Part shown: in pieces, positions 34,914 to 42,810 of the stretch
Numbering within the stretch: the stretch's first letter is position 1
Layout of the letters: every line of letters begins with the position of its first letter
NCBI RefSeq assembly: GCF_019972155.1
Contig: NZ_BOVL01000010.1
Location: 93,279-157,278, forward strand
Direction of reading: 5' to 3'
Length of the DNA: 64,000 nucleotides
Source: Bradyrhizobium sp. RD5-C2
GTDB taxonomy: Bacteria; Pseudomonadota; Alphaproteobacteria; Rhizobiales; Xanthobacteraceae
Made by a program: the position numbers and the translations under genes
Notes under the pieces: model-generated
Told to the model about the DNA's origin: nothing
What the model saw: only the letters and a program-made list of their open reading frames with translations
Databases searched by the model: none

Positions 34914-37409
34914 CTGCACGGCTTCGACCGCCCAGTCGAGGACGGCGGCAATCGCGTCATCGGCATCGAGGCCGGGCGGCAGCTTCAGGTCGGTCTTTCG
35001 GCCACGTCCCGGTGGTGTCGGAAGCCATTCCGTCGCGGCGGCCGGCAATCCGGTCGCCAGCAGCGCATCGACCAGCGGATGCCCGAATGCCGGTTCGCCG
35101 ATGTCGAGAACCAGTTTCGTGATGCCGTGACCTTCGATCAGCGTCGCAACGTCGTCGACGGCGATTTCGCCGGTGACCATGACATTGGTCCGCTGCATCA
35201 GCTTGAGATCGTCGAGGGTGGTACCGAGCACGATGATCTCGGCGTCTGCATTGGCGTCGGCCATTTGATCGCTGAGCGCTCTGACGAAGCGAAATTCCGC
35301 CGCGCTGCCGTGCAGGGCAAGCAGGCCGAGGCGCGCCGGGCCGTCCACGGCAGGATGCCGCACCGGCCGCGCCGGCGGGTCGCTCGGCCTGACCACTTGC
35401 AGGCCGAGAACCGACACCGAAAAGGCTGCTCCCTCTTCGCCGATCGCGATCACGCCTCGGGCGCCTTCGACGAGACCGATCCAGTCCGGATCGAGGCCCG
35501 ATCCAATCGCGGCGCGCGCGGCAAGTCTGGTGTCGGTGATCAGCAGCTCGTAGGCGAAATGTTGCGTGAGCTGCGCGAGACATGCGCCGGGAATGCGGTT
35601 CGGTTCCGCAATCTCGAGCGAGCGGATTTGGAGATCGGTGAGAAACCTCAGAAGAGCTTCGCGGCCCTCAGTCGTCGCAACGTCGAGTGTGATCGACTGC
35701 GGGGCTCCGCCATCCGGAGCGAAGATCGCGGCGAGCTGGCGTCGTCCCTCGGCGCGGAACTGCACGATCAGACCGCGCTTGTTGTCCGCCGCGAGCTGCC
35801 GGCACCGCCTGATCGCAATCTCGCGGCCGACGGCTGAGCCGCAGAGGATGACGTGCGGGCTCGTGGCGCGCTGCTCGGTAGCGAGCAGCTTGAGCTCGAG
35901 TGCCGCGCGGCAATCGCGCAGCGGATCGGCAAGCAGAAACGCCGCGCACTCCGTCGCATAGCGCCGGTAGCGGTGTTCGAGCACGCGGAGATTGCGCAGC
36001 ACCAGCGAACGCTTCTCGCCCAGAAACGAGCGCGAGCCCTCGTGTCCGACAAAGACCGACGGGATGCACACATTGCGGAAGCCGGCCTCCGCGGCGCGCA
36101 GACAGAAGTCGACGTCTTCAAGATAGCCGCGATAGAAGTCGTCGGAGAGCTCACGCACGGCGTCGAGGCATGCGCGGGTGATGTAGAGGCAGAACCCGAT
36201 GCCGTTGGGAATGTCGATGGCCATTCCGGAATTTGCCGCGCCGGCAAGCTCGTCCAGCAATTCCAGCTCGTCGGGCGAGGGCAGGGGGTTGGACCGGTTC
36301 GGGATTGGAAAGCTGGTATATTCGCCGTTGTTCGAGAGCGGGGTCGCCGTGCCCACGCCCGGCGTCGATCGCACAGCGGTTCGCAAGCGTTGCAGCGCGT
36401 GTTTCGGCACCGTCGCATCCGAGTTCAGCAGCACGACGTCGCCGCTATCTGTCTCGGCAAGCGCCCGGTTGACCGCGCCGACAAAGCCCAGATTGTGCGC
36501 GTTGGTCAGGAGCCGGATGTGCTGCTCGGACGCCAACTCGCCGAGCAGGCGCTTGATGTCGGGCTCGGGCGAGGCATCATCGACGACGACGATGGTCGCG
36601 CCCGGCGTGCAGGCCACGGCCGTCAATGCGCTCTCGATGCAGGCATGCGTCGCGGCCAGATCCCGGTACACCGGAATGATGATGGTGAGCGGCGACGCGT
36701 CGGCGCTCCCGGCGCGAAGCGGCCGTTGTGGCGCGTTGCGGCGATCCGGCGCGCGGTTGGCCGGGACCTGAACGCTCGCGATGACGCCGCCCGCCTGCGC
36801 GATCTCGAGGCGTTGCGAGGTCGCGGACGCCGGCCGCATCAGGCGGAAGCTCGCAGCGCGTCGCCCATTGAGCGCAAACCTGTGACGGGGGTCGGCGGGA
36901 AGTTGCACGGTGCTGGATTGATCCGCCTGCGCCAGTGAGAGGTGTGGATCGTCCGCGCCTCGCCACGTCACCCATCCCTTCACCTCCTCATCGAGGAAGT
37001 CGATACGGGCGCAGCTGTCCTGACCGCTCTGCTCGAGCAGCAGGAGCGCGCTCCTGACTGAATCCGGATCGTCATCGCGCCGCGCGACGCTTTGCGCGGC
37101 TTCGATCTGCGCAGGGCCGTCGCCCCAGGCCATCATTCGCCGTGCGGCGGCAAGATCGTCCGGTTCGAGCTCGAGCGCTTTGGCTACGCCGGCGACGGCT
37201 GCCTCCTTGAGATCGAGGCGAAACAGCGCTTCGGCGCGCAGCAAATGGGCGCGGGCGCCCGGATGCGGCAGGATCCGGCAGCGGCGGTCGGCGAGCCCGA
37301 ATGCGCGACGGAAATCACGTGCCTCAAGCGCCCCGACAGCGGCCCGCTCGAGATCGGCGTGGTGCAGGGTTCTGGACGTAAAGGCGATCCTGCGCGCGTC
37401 GGCGGTCAA
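34854..37409 (-). CDS. Very large glycosyltransferase: helical N-terminus, GT2 domain, C-terminal GT-B-like domain
   Basis: An 851-residue protein. Residues 1 to about 110 are helical and TPR-like (ALEARDFRRAFGLADRRC, AHLLRAEALFRLDLKEAAV). A beta segment with DEEVKGWVTWRG follows. Residues about 235-480 are a GT2 domain: LTIIIPVYRDLAATHACIE, TIVVVDDASPEPDIKRLL, HNLGFVGAVNRALAE, VVLLNSDATV and YRGYLEDVDFCLRAAE. The last 370 residues have alternating strands (HVILCGSAVGREIAIRR, LGLLALHGSAAEFRFVRAL) and may be a second GT-B-like module. The open frame extends to 37841 but overlaps the upstream gene; TTG 37409 gives a 25-base gap and an AAGGG site just upstream. Its 3' end overlaps the convergent gene by 60 bases. 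Confidence 0.75.
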   Translation of the reverse strand: MTADARRIAFTSRTLHHADLERAAVGALEARDFRRAFGLADRRCRILPHPGARAHLLRAEALFRLDLKEAAVAGVAKALELEPDDLAAARRMMAWGDGPAQIEAAQSVARRDDDPDSVRSALLLLEQSGQDSCARIDFLDEEVKGWVTWRGADDPHLSLAQADQSSTVQLPADPRHRFALNGRRAASFRLMRPASATSQRLEIAQAGGVIASVQVPANRAPDRRNAPQRPLRAGSADASPLTIIIPVYRDLAATHACIESALTAVACTPGATIVVVDDASPEPDIKRLLGELASEQHIRLLTNAHNLGFVGAVNRALAETDSGDVVLLNSDATVPKHALQRLRTAVRSTPGVGTATPLSNNGEYTSFPIPNRSNPLPSPDELELLDELAGAANSGMAIDIPNGIGFCLYITRACLDAVRELSDDFYRGYLEDVDFCLRAAEAGFRNVCIPSVFVGHEGSRSFLGEKRSLVLRNLRVLEHRYRRYATECAAFLLADPLRDCRAALELKLLATEQRATSPHVILCGSAVGREIAIRRCRQLAADNKRGLIVQFRAEGRRQLAAIFAPDGGAPQSITLDVATTEGREALLRFLTDLQIRSLEIAEPNRIPGACLAQLTQHFAYELLITDTRLAARAAIGSGLDPDWIGLVEGARGVIAIGEEGAAFSVSVLGLQVVRPSDPPARPVRHPAVDGPARLGLLALHGSAAEFRFVRALSDQMADANADAEIIVLGTTLDDLKLMQRTNVMVTGEIAVDDVATLIEGHGITKLVLDIGEPAFGHPLVDALLATGLPAAATEWLPTPPGRGRKTDLKLPPGLDADDAIAAVLDWAVEAVQLHPDRRSSRHRREVGARLP

Positions 37410-37434
37410 GTGTCGCCCTTGTCTGCCCGCATGG

Positions 37435-38370
37435 TCAGCCCGCCGTCTTGACCGCGTTCTGGCGGCTCCGGAATACGCGTACCCGTCCCTCGAGGCGCGG
37501 TGCCTCCTGGCGCGGCATCGCGGGGGCGGGCTCGACGCGCATCGGCTGCCGGGGCGCAAGCGGCGCTGCCTGCACCCGGTGCTCTTCGAGGCTGAGCTTG
37601 AGGCCCACCAGGGGTTCCCGGCCGGAAGGGCCCGACACCACAATCCGGTTCCCGGTGACGCGCAAGGCGGGAGCCCCGAGGAAGATAGTTTCGGCGGCGA
37701 TGGCGTAGCGATCCGCGCCGGGGCCTGTGGCTTCCAGCGAGAACCCTGTGATCGCCAGCGCGCGTCCCCGGGTTCCGGCAAAGGTTCCGAGCGGAACGAA
37801 CTGGTTGTCGCCGCGCTGCGGCCGGGCGAACTTGACCGCATATTGCAGGTTGAGATCGTGCGGCTTGTTCGGCCATTCGAGCGAAATTCCCTCGATACGG
37901 GCCGGCGCGGCCGGGCCGGCGATCCAAGTATTCGGGCCGACCGTCACGTCACCCAAACCCGCGACATGCGCGAGCAGCTTGAGGGCGCTCAGTTCCTCAG
38001 GGCCAGGCTCGGGCTCGTAGGTGTCGAACGGCTGGCTGGCCGGCTGACCGATCGGCTGCACGGCCGGTTGTCCCTGGGTCAGCGGTTCGATCTTGATATT
38101 GGCGGCGGTCGAGCCGCCGGCGCGCCCCGCCGTGACCTCGACGATCAGGCGGCTTGGCCGGGCCACCGACACGACCAGCGCGGTCTCGGGCGCAAACAGG
38201 GTTCCATTGGCCGCGTCGGGCCCGGTAATGATGTTACAATTGTTAAGACTGGTGCGATCGGCATAGACGCGCACCACCGGAGGTGATGTCTTGTCTTCCG
38301 CGCCATTGTAGCGAACCAGGAAGAGACCTCGTGCCAGGTCGATGGTTTTCTGCTGAATCTGTTCGTTCAT
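37435..38370 (-). CDS. Unrecognised 311-residue protein preceding the large glycosyltransferase
   Basis: I do not recognise a family with confidence. The first 100 residues look like beta strands (GLFLVRYNGAEDKTSPPVVR, LIVEVTAGRAGG), then comes a Pro/Gln-rich linker (about 100-115). A central segment (about 150-210) reads IEGISLEWPN, then FVPLGTFAGTRGRALAITGF, reminiscent of the Clostridial hydrophobic W repeat, in which a W-x-G-x-x-A-G-T-x-G pattern is followed by a hydrophobic strand; this is a by-eye resemblance. The C-terminal 60 residues are Pro/Arg-rich. No signal peptide is seen. It is the first gene of the leftward unit with the 851-residue glycosyltransferase and may carry or present its substrate. 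Confidence 0.65.
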   Translation of the reverse strand: MNEQIQQKTIDLARGLFLVRYNGAEDKTSPPVVRVYADRTSLNNCNIITGPDAANGTLFAPETALVVSVARPSRLIVEVTAGRAGGSTAANIKIEPLTQGQPAVQPIGQPASQPFDTYEPEPGPEELSALKLLAHVAGLGDVTVGPNTWIAGPAAPARIEGISLEWPNKPHDLNLQYAVKFARPQRGDNQFVPLGTFAGTRGRALAITGFSLEATGPGADRYAIAAETIFLGAPALRVTGNRIVVSGPSGREPLVGLKLSLEEHRVQAAPLAPRQPMRVEPAPAMPRQEAPRLEGRVRVFRSRQNAVKTAG

Positions 38371-38480
38371 GGTCGCCTGCGAGCCTAGCGGAATGGGTCG
38401 ATATATCTCTCACACAGTGTGCCCCAAAAATTGGTGTGATAGAAGGGGGCTTAATGTTAATCCGGTGAGATAGTTCGCAC
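38371..38480. promoter_or_regulatory. Divergent promoter region with TTAATGTTAA
   Basis: The 110-base gap between the leftward unknown/glycosyltransferase unit and the rightward GT4 gene carries TTAATGTTAA at 38451-38460, a near-palindromic version of the locus-wide ATGTTA motif, twenty bases ahead of the GTG start at 38481. Confidence 0.35.
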
Positions 38481-39803
38481 GTGCATATCGAAGACACCCT
38501 GCCGGTCACGATCTCGAGTCTGACCCCAATCGAAGACCGCGCGGCCGGGGGGCGCGCCCGCCCGCCAATGAACGTCCTCTTCGTCCACAACAACTTTCCA
38601 GCCCAGTACCGCCATATTGCGCGTGCGCTCGCGGAGCAGCCCGGAAACAAGGTCGTTGCGGTCGGTTCATCGACCGCGAGCACGACGCGGGATATCCGGC
38701 TGCTGAAATATTCGACGACCAAGTCGGACTCCGCGATGGTGCATCCCTTTGCCCGCCGCTTCGATGTCGAGGCGCGGCGCGCCGAGGAGGTCCTGTATGC
38801 GCTGTCGTCGCTGTCGGGGCAGGGCTTCGTGCCCGACCTGATCTTCGCGCATCCCGGTTGGGGCGAGACGCTTCCGCTGCGCACGATGTTTCCGAAAGCG
38901 CGGATCATCCTCTATTGCGAATTCTACTACGGCGCCGAGGGCCGGGACGTCGGCTTCGATCCCGAGTTTCCGATGACAGGCCTCGACGGCAATGTCGCAC
39001 TCCATCTGAAGAACGCGACGACGCTGCTGGCGCTCACCGAATGCGATTCCGGCGTTTCGCCGACGCCATGGCAGAGGTCGACCTTTCCCCGCGAGTTTCA
39101 GAGCAAGATCGAGGTCATTCACGAGGGCGTCGACACCGACGAGGTGAAGCCCAATCCGGTCGCCAGGTTTCAGCTTCCGAATGGTGCGACACTGTCGGCG
39201 GACGACGAGGTGATCACCTACGTCTCGCGCAATCTGGAGCCGGTACGCGGCTTCCATGTCTTCATGCGATCGCTGCCGAGGATATTGGCTGCGCGGCCGA
39301 ATGCGCAGGTGGTGATCGTCGGCGGCAGCGGGACATCCTACGGCGCCAATCCGCCCAAGGGCTCGAGCTGGAAGTCGATGTTCCTGGACGAGATCAGATT
39401 GGACATCGACCTGCGCCGCGTGCATTTCCTCGGCCGGATTCCCCGGGACCAGTATCTCGCGCTGCTGCAGATCTCCTCGGTGCACGTCTATCTGACCTAT
39501 CCCTTCGTGCTGTCATGGTCGCTGCTGGAGGCCATGAGTGCGGGATGTGCGGTGGTGGCATCCGACACCGCCCCGCTTCGCGATATCATCTCGGACGGCA
39601 ACGGCCTGCTGGCGCCGTTCTTTGATATTGATGCGCTGTCCGATCAGGTCGTCTCGGTGCTGTCACGGCCGAAGACCTTCAAGAAGATGCGGATGAAGGC
39701 GCGGAGCTTTGTGCGAGACAATTACGACGCAAAGCGGGTCTGTCTGCCCCGGATGCTGACGCTTGTCGATGAAGGTGTCCTACCGCGCACGTACGGCGGA
39801 TAA
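38481..39803 (+). CDS. Glycosyltransferase family 4
   Basis: A 440-residue GT-B protein. The family N-terminus is MNVLFVHNNFPAQYRHIARA at residue 30, so the true start may be ATG 38568 rather than the GTG at 38481; the first 29 residues are poorly supported. It shows DLIFAHPGWGETLPLR, ALTECDSGVSPTPWQRSTFP and, in the donor domain, YVSRNLEPVRGFHVFMRSLP, VIVGGSGTSYG and SWSLLEAMSAGCAVVASD, where LLEAMSAG is the E-x7-E region. This GT4 subgroup is common in rhizobial and cyanobacterial exopolysaccharide loci. It lies 15 bases ahead of the ParA-like gene and is probably cotranscribed with it. Confidence 0.87.
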   Translation: MHIEDTLPVTISSLTPIEDRAAGGRARPPMNVLFVHNNFPAQYRHIARALAEQPGNKVVAVGSSTASTTRDIRLLKYSTTKSDSAMVHPFARRFDVEARRAEEVLYALSSLSGQGFVPDLIFAHPGWGETLPLRTMFPKARIILYCEFYYGAEGRDVGFDPEFPMTGLDGNVALHLKNATTLLALTECDSGVSPTPWQRSTFPREFQSKIEVIHEGVDTDEVKPNPVARFQLPNGATLSADDEVITYVSRNLEPVRGFHVFMRSLPRILAARPNAQVVIVGGSGTSYGANPPKGSSWKSMFLDEIRLDIDLRRVHFLGRIPRDQYLALLQISSVHVYLTYPFVLSWSLLEAMSAGCAVVASDTAPLRDIISDGNGLLAPFFDIDALSDQVVSVLSRPKTFKKMRMKARSFVRDNYDAKRVCLPRMLTLVDEGVLPRTYGG

Positions 39804-39818
39804 CGCCAGGAGCTAGCG

Positions 39819-40481
39819 ATGCCGCTTGTCATCTCGGTTGCCCAGCGCAAGGGCGGGGTCGGAAAGACGACCCTTGCGGTCTTGCTGGCCGCAGAACTGG
39901 ATCGGCGTACGGGCTTGGTGGGACTGGTCGACGCCGACTCCCAGGCGTCCGCATGTCACTGGGCCGAGCCCGGCAATTTGTCGTTCCCTGTCTACCAGCT
40001 TGATCCGGAAACCCGGCCGGTTGCCGAATGGGCCAAGCTGATGCGCCAGATTCCGCATCAGATCATCGTCGTGGATTCCGCGCCCAACGACCGGGTGCTG
40101 GGCGCCGTGCTCGCGGTCGCCAATATCGTGCTGATGCCGTGTACGCCGTCGGGCCTCGACATCGAGGCCACTGCGCGGACGCTCGACATCGTGCGTGAGG
40201 TGCGTGCAGCGCGACGAACGGCGCTCCGTGCCATGATCGTGCCGAACCGCGTCGACCAGCGCACGCTGGAAGGCCAGCAACTGATCGAGGAGCTGGATAC
40301 GCTCGACGAAGAGATCGGGCCGATGATCGGAAGCCGCTCGGCCTATGTTCGCGCCGTCGCGCTGGGACAATCGGTTGCCGATTTCGCCAGCGGCACGCCC
40401 GCGGATATCGAGATCAAGACGCTCGCCGATCTCGTCATGAACTGGTGCGGGATCGCACCCCGGCAGCGCGTGACGGTCTAG
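39819..40481 (+). CDS. ParA/MinD-like P-loop ATPase
   Basis: A 220-residue cytoplasmic ATPase with the deviant Walker A KGGVGKTTLAVLLA (residues 11-24), LVDADSQASACHW (Walker A', near 36) and IIVVDSAPNDRVL (Walker B, near 62). It is shorter than chromosomal ParA and has no DNA-binding N-terminus, so it belongs to the orphan ParA group that positions cell-surface machinery or plasmids. It follows the GT4 gene by 15 bases. Positioning of a polysaccharide or secretion machine at the cell pole is an attractive inference, not shown. GGAG lies about six bases ahead of the ATG. Confidence 0.8.
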   Translation: MPLVISVAQRKGGVGKTTLAVLLAAELDRRTGLVGLVDADSQASACHWAEPGNLSFPVYQLDPETRPVAEWAKLMRQIPHQIIVVDSAPNDRVLGAVLAVANIVLMPCTPSGLDIEATARTLDIVREVRAARRTALRAMIVPNRVDQRTLEGQQLIEELDTLDEEIGPMIGSRSAYVRAVALGQSVADFASGTPADIEIKTLADLVMNWCGIAPRQRVTV

Positions 40482-40808
40482 ATTGGCCGAGCGCTCCGGC
40501 CGCTTCACATCAGGCTAACCATGCCTGCATGCGAACAAGAAATCCCGCGCCGCAACGGCCCCTTCGTCTGACGGCGGCGTCCGCTGAGACCGCAGGAGAA
40601 ATGGCCCGCAAGCGCGATGGAGTCGCGATCCGTCGGCCTGCACGCGCGTTATCGTTCGGCAGCCGAAAGACTTGCCGGCGCGCGAACCTTTTTTGGTTAA
40701 CGGACTGCTCGCGCGCCTCTCGGCATTTGAGGCAAATGCCGCCGCGCGCTTGAGCCTAAGCTCAAGACATTTCCCGTACATGCTTCCTCTCACTGTGGGG
40801 AGTGAAGA
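40482..40808 (+). other. Intergenic region without a gene
   Basis: These 327 bases lie between the ParA-like gene and the peptidase gene. I see no credible coding sequence: short frames such as 40445-40753 are Arg-rich shadows. GGGGAGTGAAG at 40797-40807 is the ribosome site of the next gene. No terminator hairpin with a T-tract was found. Confidence 0.4.
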
Positions 40809-41438
40809 ATGTACAACGTCAAGAAAGTGATGGCCCTGCTGCTGGCCATCGTCGCGCTCGGGACCAGCGCCCAGCACACGCAGGCTGCGATGATCGGCTC
40901 GCCGCTGCCGCTGCGCGGCATGGTCGAGAAGATCCGCTTCAGCGAGCCAACGCTGGCGCCGATGGCCTACATGATGTTCTGCATGCGCTATGCCGACGAA
41001 TGCAAGCAGAAGCCGCGCGCCCGCATGGTGTTCCGCGGCGGCGCCACACGTCTGACCAAGCAGCGCATGGCCGACCTGATCGAAGTCAATGCCACGGTCA
41101 ATCGCAGCATCGCGCCACAGCGCAACGAGCGCGGCCTCGCCGGCGAGGAATGGCTGATCAATCCGGCGCGCGGCGACTGCAACGACTATGCCGTCAGCAA
41201 GCGCCATGAGCTGCTGGCGCGCGGTTGGCCGATGCGCAACCTGCTGCTGAGCGAGGTCGTGACCTCCTGGGGCGAGCATCATCTCGTGCTGGTTGTCCGC
41301 GCCCAGGGCGGTGATGTCGTGCTCGACAATCTGAACGCGCAGATCCGCAACTGGTCGCAGGCGCGCTATCGCTGGGTCAGGATGCAGACCCCGGCGAACC
41401 CCGGTCGCTGGGCCGCCCTCGCACAGGCCGGCGTCTAA
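40809..41438 (+). CDS. Periplasmic transglutaminase-like cysteine peptidase (BTLCP family)
   Basis: A 209-residue protein with a signal peptide (residues 1-27, KKVMALLLAIVALGTSAQ, ending at TQAA). The mature domain belongs to the bacterial transglutaminase-like cysteine proteinase family, the one that includes LapG: catalytic cysteine in RGDCNDYAVSKRHELL (Cys124), histidine in WGEHHLVLVV (His158) and aspartate in VVLDNLNAQIR (Asp173). LapG cleaves large RTX adhesins in the periplasm, which is notable given the RTX proteins upstream. However, rhizobia carry several such peptidases of unknown target and neither RTX protein shows the usual LapG site near its N-terminus. GGGGAG lies upstream of the ATG. 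Confidence 0.87.
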   Translation: MYNVKKVMALLLAIVALGTSAQHTQAAMIGSPLPLRGMVEKIRFSEPTLAPMAYMMFCMRYADECKQKPRARMVFRGGATRLTKQRMADLIEVNATVNRSIAPQRNERGLAGEEWLINPARGDCNDYAVSKRHELLARGWPMRNLLLSEVVTSWGEHHLVLVVRAQGGDVVLDNLNAQIRNWSQARYRWVRMQTPANPGRWAALAQAGV

Positions 41439-41618
41439 TAACATCTGAGTTAGCCAACGCGCCGCTTGCGGCGCGTTAACCGTCGCTGCGGCGGCAAATC
41501 CGTTCGGCTTTAACGCTATTCTCACCGTCATTTTGCCGCGCCGGACGGAATGTCGTACCCATGCGATGGCTGCGTTTGGTGACGCGCGGGATCGGTCCGC
41601 GCAGGGACGGCATTTTCA
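41439..41618 (+). promoter_or_regulatory. Intergenic region upstream of galE
   Basis: The 180-base gap starts with TAACAT at 41439-41444 just after the peptidase stop, the last copy of the hexamer seen in the polysaccharide locus. A GGCGCGTTAACC-like stretch near 41469-41480 forms a weak palindrome with GCCGCTTGCGGCGC. GGGA about ten bases before ATG 41619 is the likely ribosome site. Confidence 0.3.
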
Positions 41619-42614
41619 ATGGCGAGCAGGGGTTCGATCCTCATCACGGGCGGCGCGGGGTACATCGGATCCCATTGCGCCAAGGCCGTCGCCGAGGCCG
41701 GGTTTCTCCCGGTCGTCTATGACAACCTCTCCACCGGCCATCGCAATTTCGTGCAATGGGGACCGCTCGTGACCGGCGACGTCGCCGATCACGACAAGAT
41801 CGCCGCCACCATCCGCGAGCACAATGCGCTGGCCGTGATGCACTTCGCCGCGTTCAGCGCAGTCGGCGAGTCCGTCGCGGATCCGCAGAAATACTACACC
41901 AACAATGTTGACGGCACGATCGGCCTGCTGCGCGGCATGCGCGAGGTGGGCTGCGATCGCCTGGTGTTCTCCTCTACCGGCGCCGTCTACGGCAATGCCG
42001 GACGCGATCCCATTCCCGAGAGCGCCGCGGGGCCAACCGTCAATCCCTACGGCCGCTCCAAGTTCATGATCGAGCAGATCCTCGCTGACTATCGCGCTGC
42101 CTATCAGTTCAAATCGGTCTGCCTGCGTTACTTCAACGCCTGCGGCGCCGATGCATCCGGCACCATCGGCGAGCTGCGCGATCCCGAGACGCATTTGATT
42201 CCGCGCGCGCTGATGGCGCTGCTCGGGCATGTGCCGGACTTTGCGATCTTCGGCGAAGACTATGAGACGCCCGACGGCACCGCGGTGCGCGACTACATCC
42301 ATGTCGACGATCTCGCCGCCGCCCATATCGCGGCGCTCGAACTGCTGTTGAAGGGGAGCGCCGGCGGTGTGTTCAACCTCGGCACCGGCACCGGCTATTC
42401 GGTGCGTGAGGTGCTCGACGCGATCCGCGCCGAGACCGGCGAGGCGGTGCCGAGCGTGGTGCGCGAACGCAGGGCCGGCGATCCGCCGATCCTGGTCGCC
42501 GATCCCTCGAAATCGGAGAGCGGCCTCGGCTTCAAGGCGAGCCGATCGGATCTCGGCTACATCATCCGCTCGGCCTGGGCGTGGCACCAGAAGGCGCATC
42601 CGCGCCGGCGATAG
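41619..42614 (+). CDS. galE: UDP-glucose 4-epimerase
   Basis: A 331-residue NAD-dependent epimerase interconverting UDP-glucose and UDP-galactose. The N-terminal loop is ILITGGAGYIGSHCAKAV (residues 7-24), followed by VYDNLSTGHRNFVQWG, FSSTGAVYGNAG and the catalytic YGRSKFMIE. RYFNACGADASGTIGE and RDYIHVDDLAAAH are typical GalE segments, and the length fits. It provides UDP-galactose for the surface polysaccharide and is the last sugar-nucleotide gene of the locus. An intergenic repeat starts immediately after its stop. Confidence 0.95.
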   Translation: MASRGSILITGGAGYIGSHCAKAVAEAGFLPVVYDNLSTGHRNFVQWGPLVTGDVADHDKIAATIREHNALAVMHFAAFSAVGESVADPQKYYTNNVDGTIGLLRGMREVGCDRLVFSSTGAVYGNAGRDPIPESAAGPTVNPYGRSKFMIEQILADYRAAYQFKSVCLRYFNACGADASGTIGELRDPETHLIPRALMALLGHVPDFAIFGEDYETPDGTAVRDYIHVDDLAAAHIAALELLLKGSAGGVFNLGTGTGYSVREVLDAIRAETGEAVPSVVRERRAGDPPILVADPSKSESGLGFKASRSDLGYIIRSAWAWHQKAHPRRR

Positions 42615-42615
42615 A

Positions 42616-42690
42616 GCATGATCCGGAAAGGTGCGAAGCGGCTTTCCGTCGCGACAAACGCGGAACGCGTTTGCGCGAAGATCTTGCCCA
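42616..42690. repeat. Dispersed intergenic repeat, family A copy 1
   Basis: GCATGATCCGG at 42616 begins an element also present at 56024-56096. Shared blocks include the GGAAA-x-GTG core, CGCGACAAAC, CGGAACG, GTTTGCGCG and a closing AGATC. Short imperfect palindromes of this type recur between genes in Bradyrhizobium. No coding content. Confidence 0.6.
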
Positions 42691-42707
42691 AAATGGCGGA
42701 AGACTGG

Positions 42708-42810
42708 AGCGTTTTCGAGCGAAGTGGACGCCGGTTCGCGTGAAGAAAACGCGTCAAAACAAGAATCTAGAGCTTCGGTTCTGATTCAATCAGAACCGAA
42801 AATGCTCTAG
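42708..42810. repeat. Dispersed intergenic repeat, family B copy 1, with hairpin
   Basis: AGCGTTTTCGAGCGAAGTGG at 42708 followed by GTTCGCGTGAAGAAAAC matches a second copy at 44199. Its end is a long inverted repeat, 42767-42810: outer arms CTAGAGC/GCTCTAG and inner arms TTCGGTTCTGATT/AATCAGAACCGAA. The hairpin lies between the convergent galE and VanZ-like genes and may stop transcription. Confidence 0.65.

Noticed and set aside
39819..40481. ParA-like gene as evidence of a plasmid or replication origin
   Set aside because: No parB, repABC, parS-like sites or initiator gene is nearby and the protein lacks the plasmid ParA N-terminal domain.
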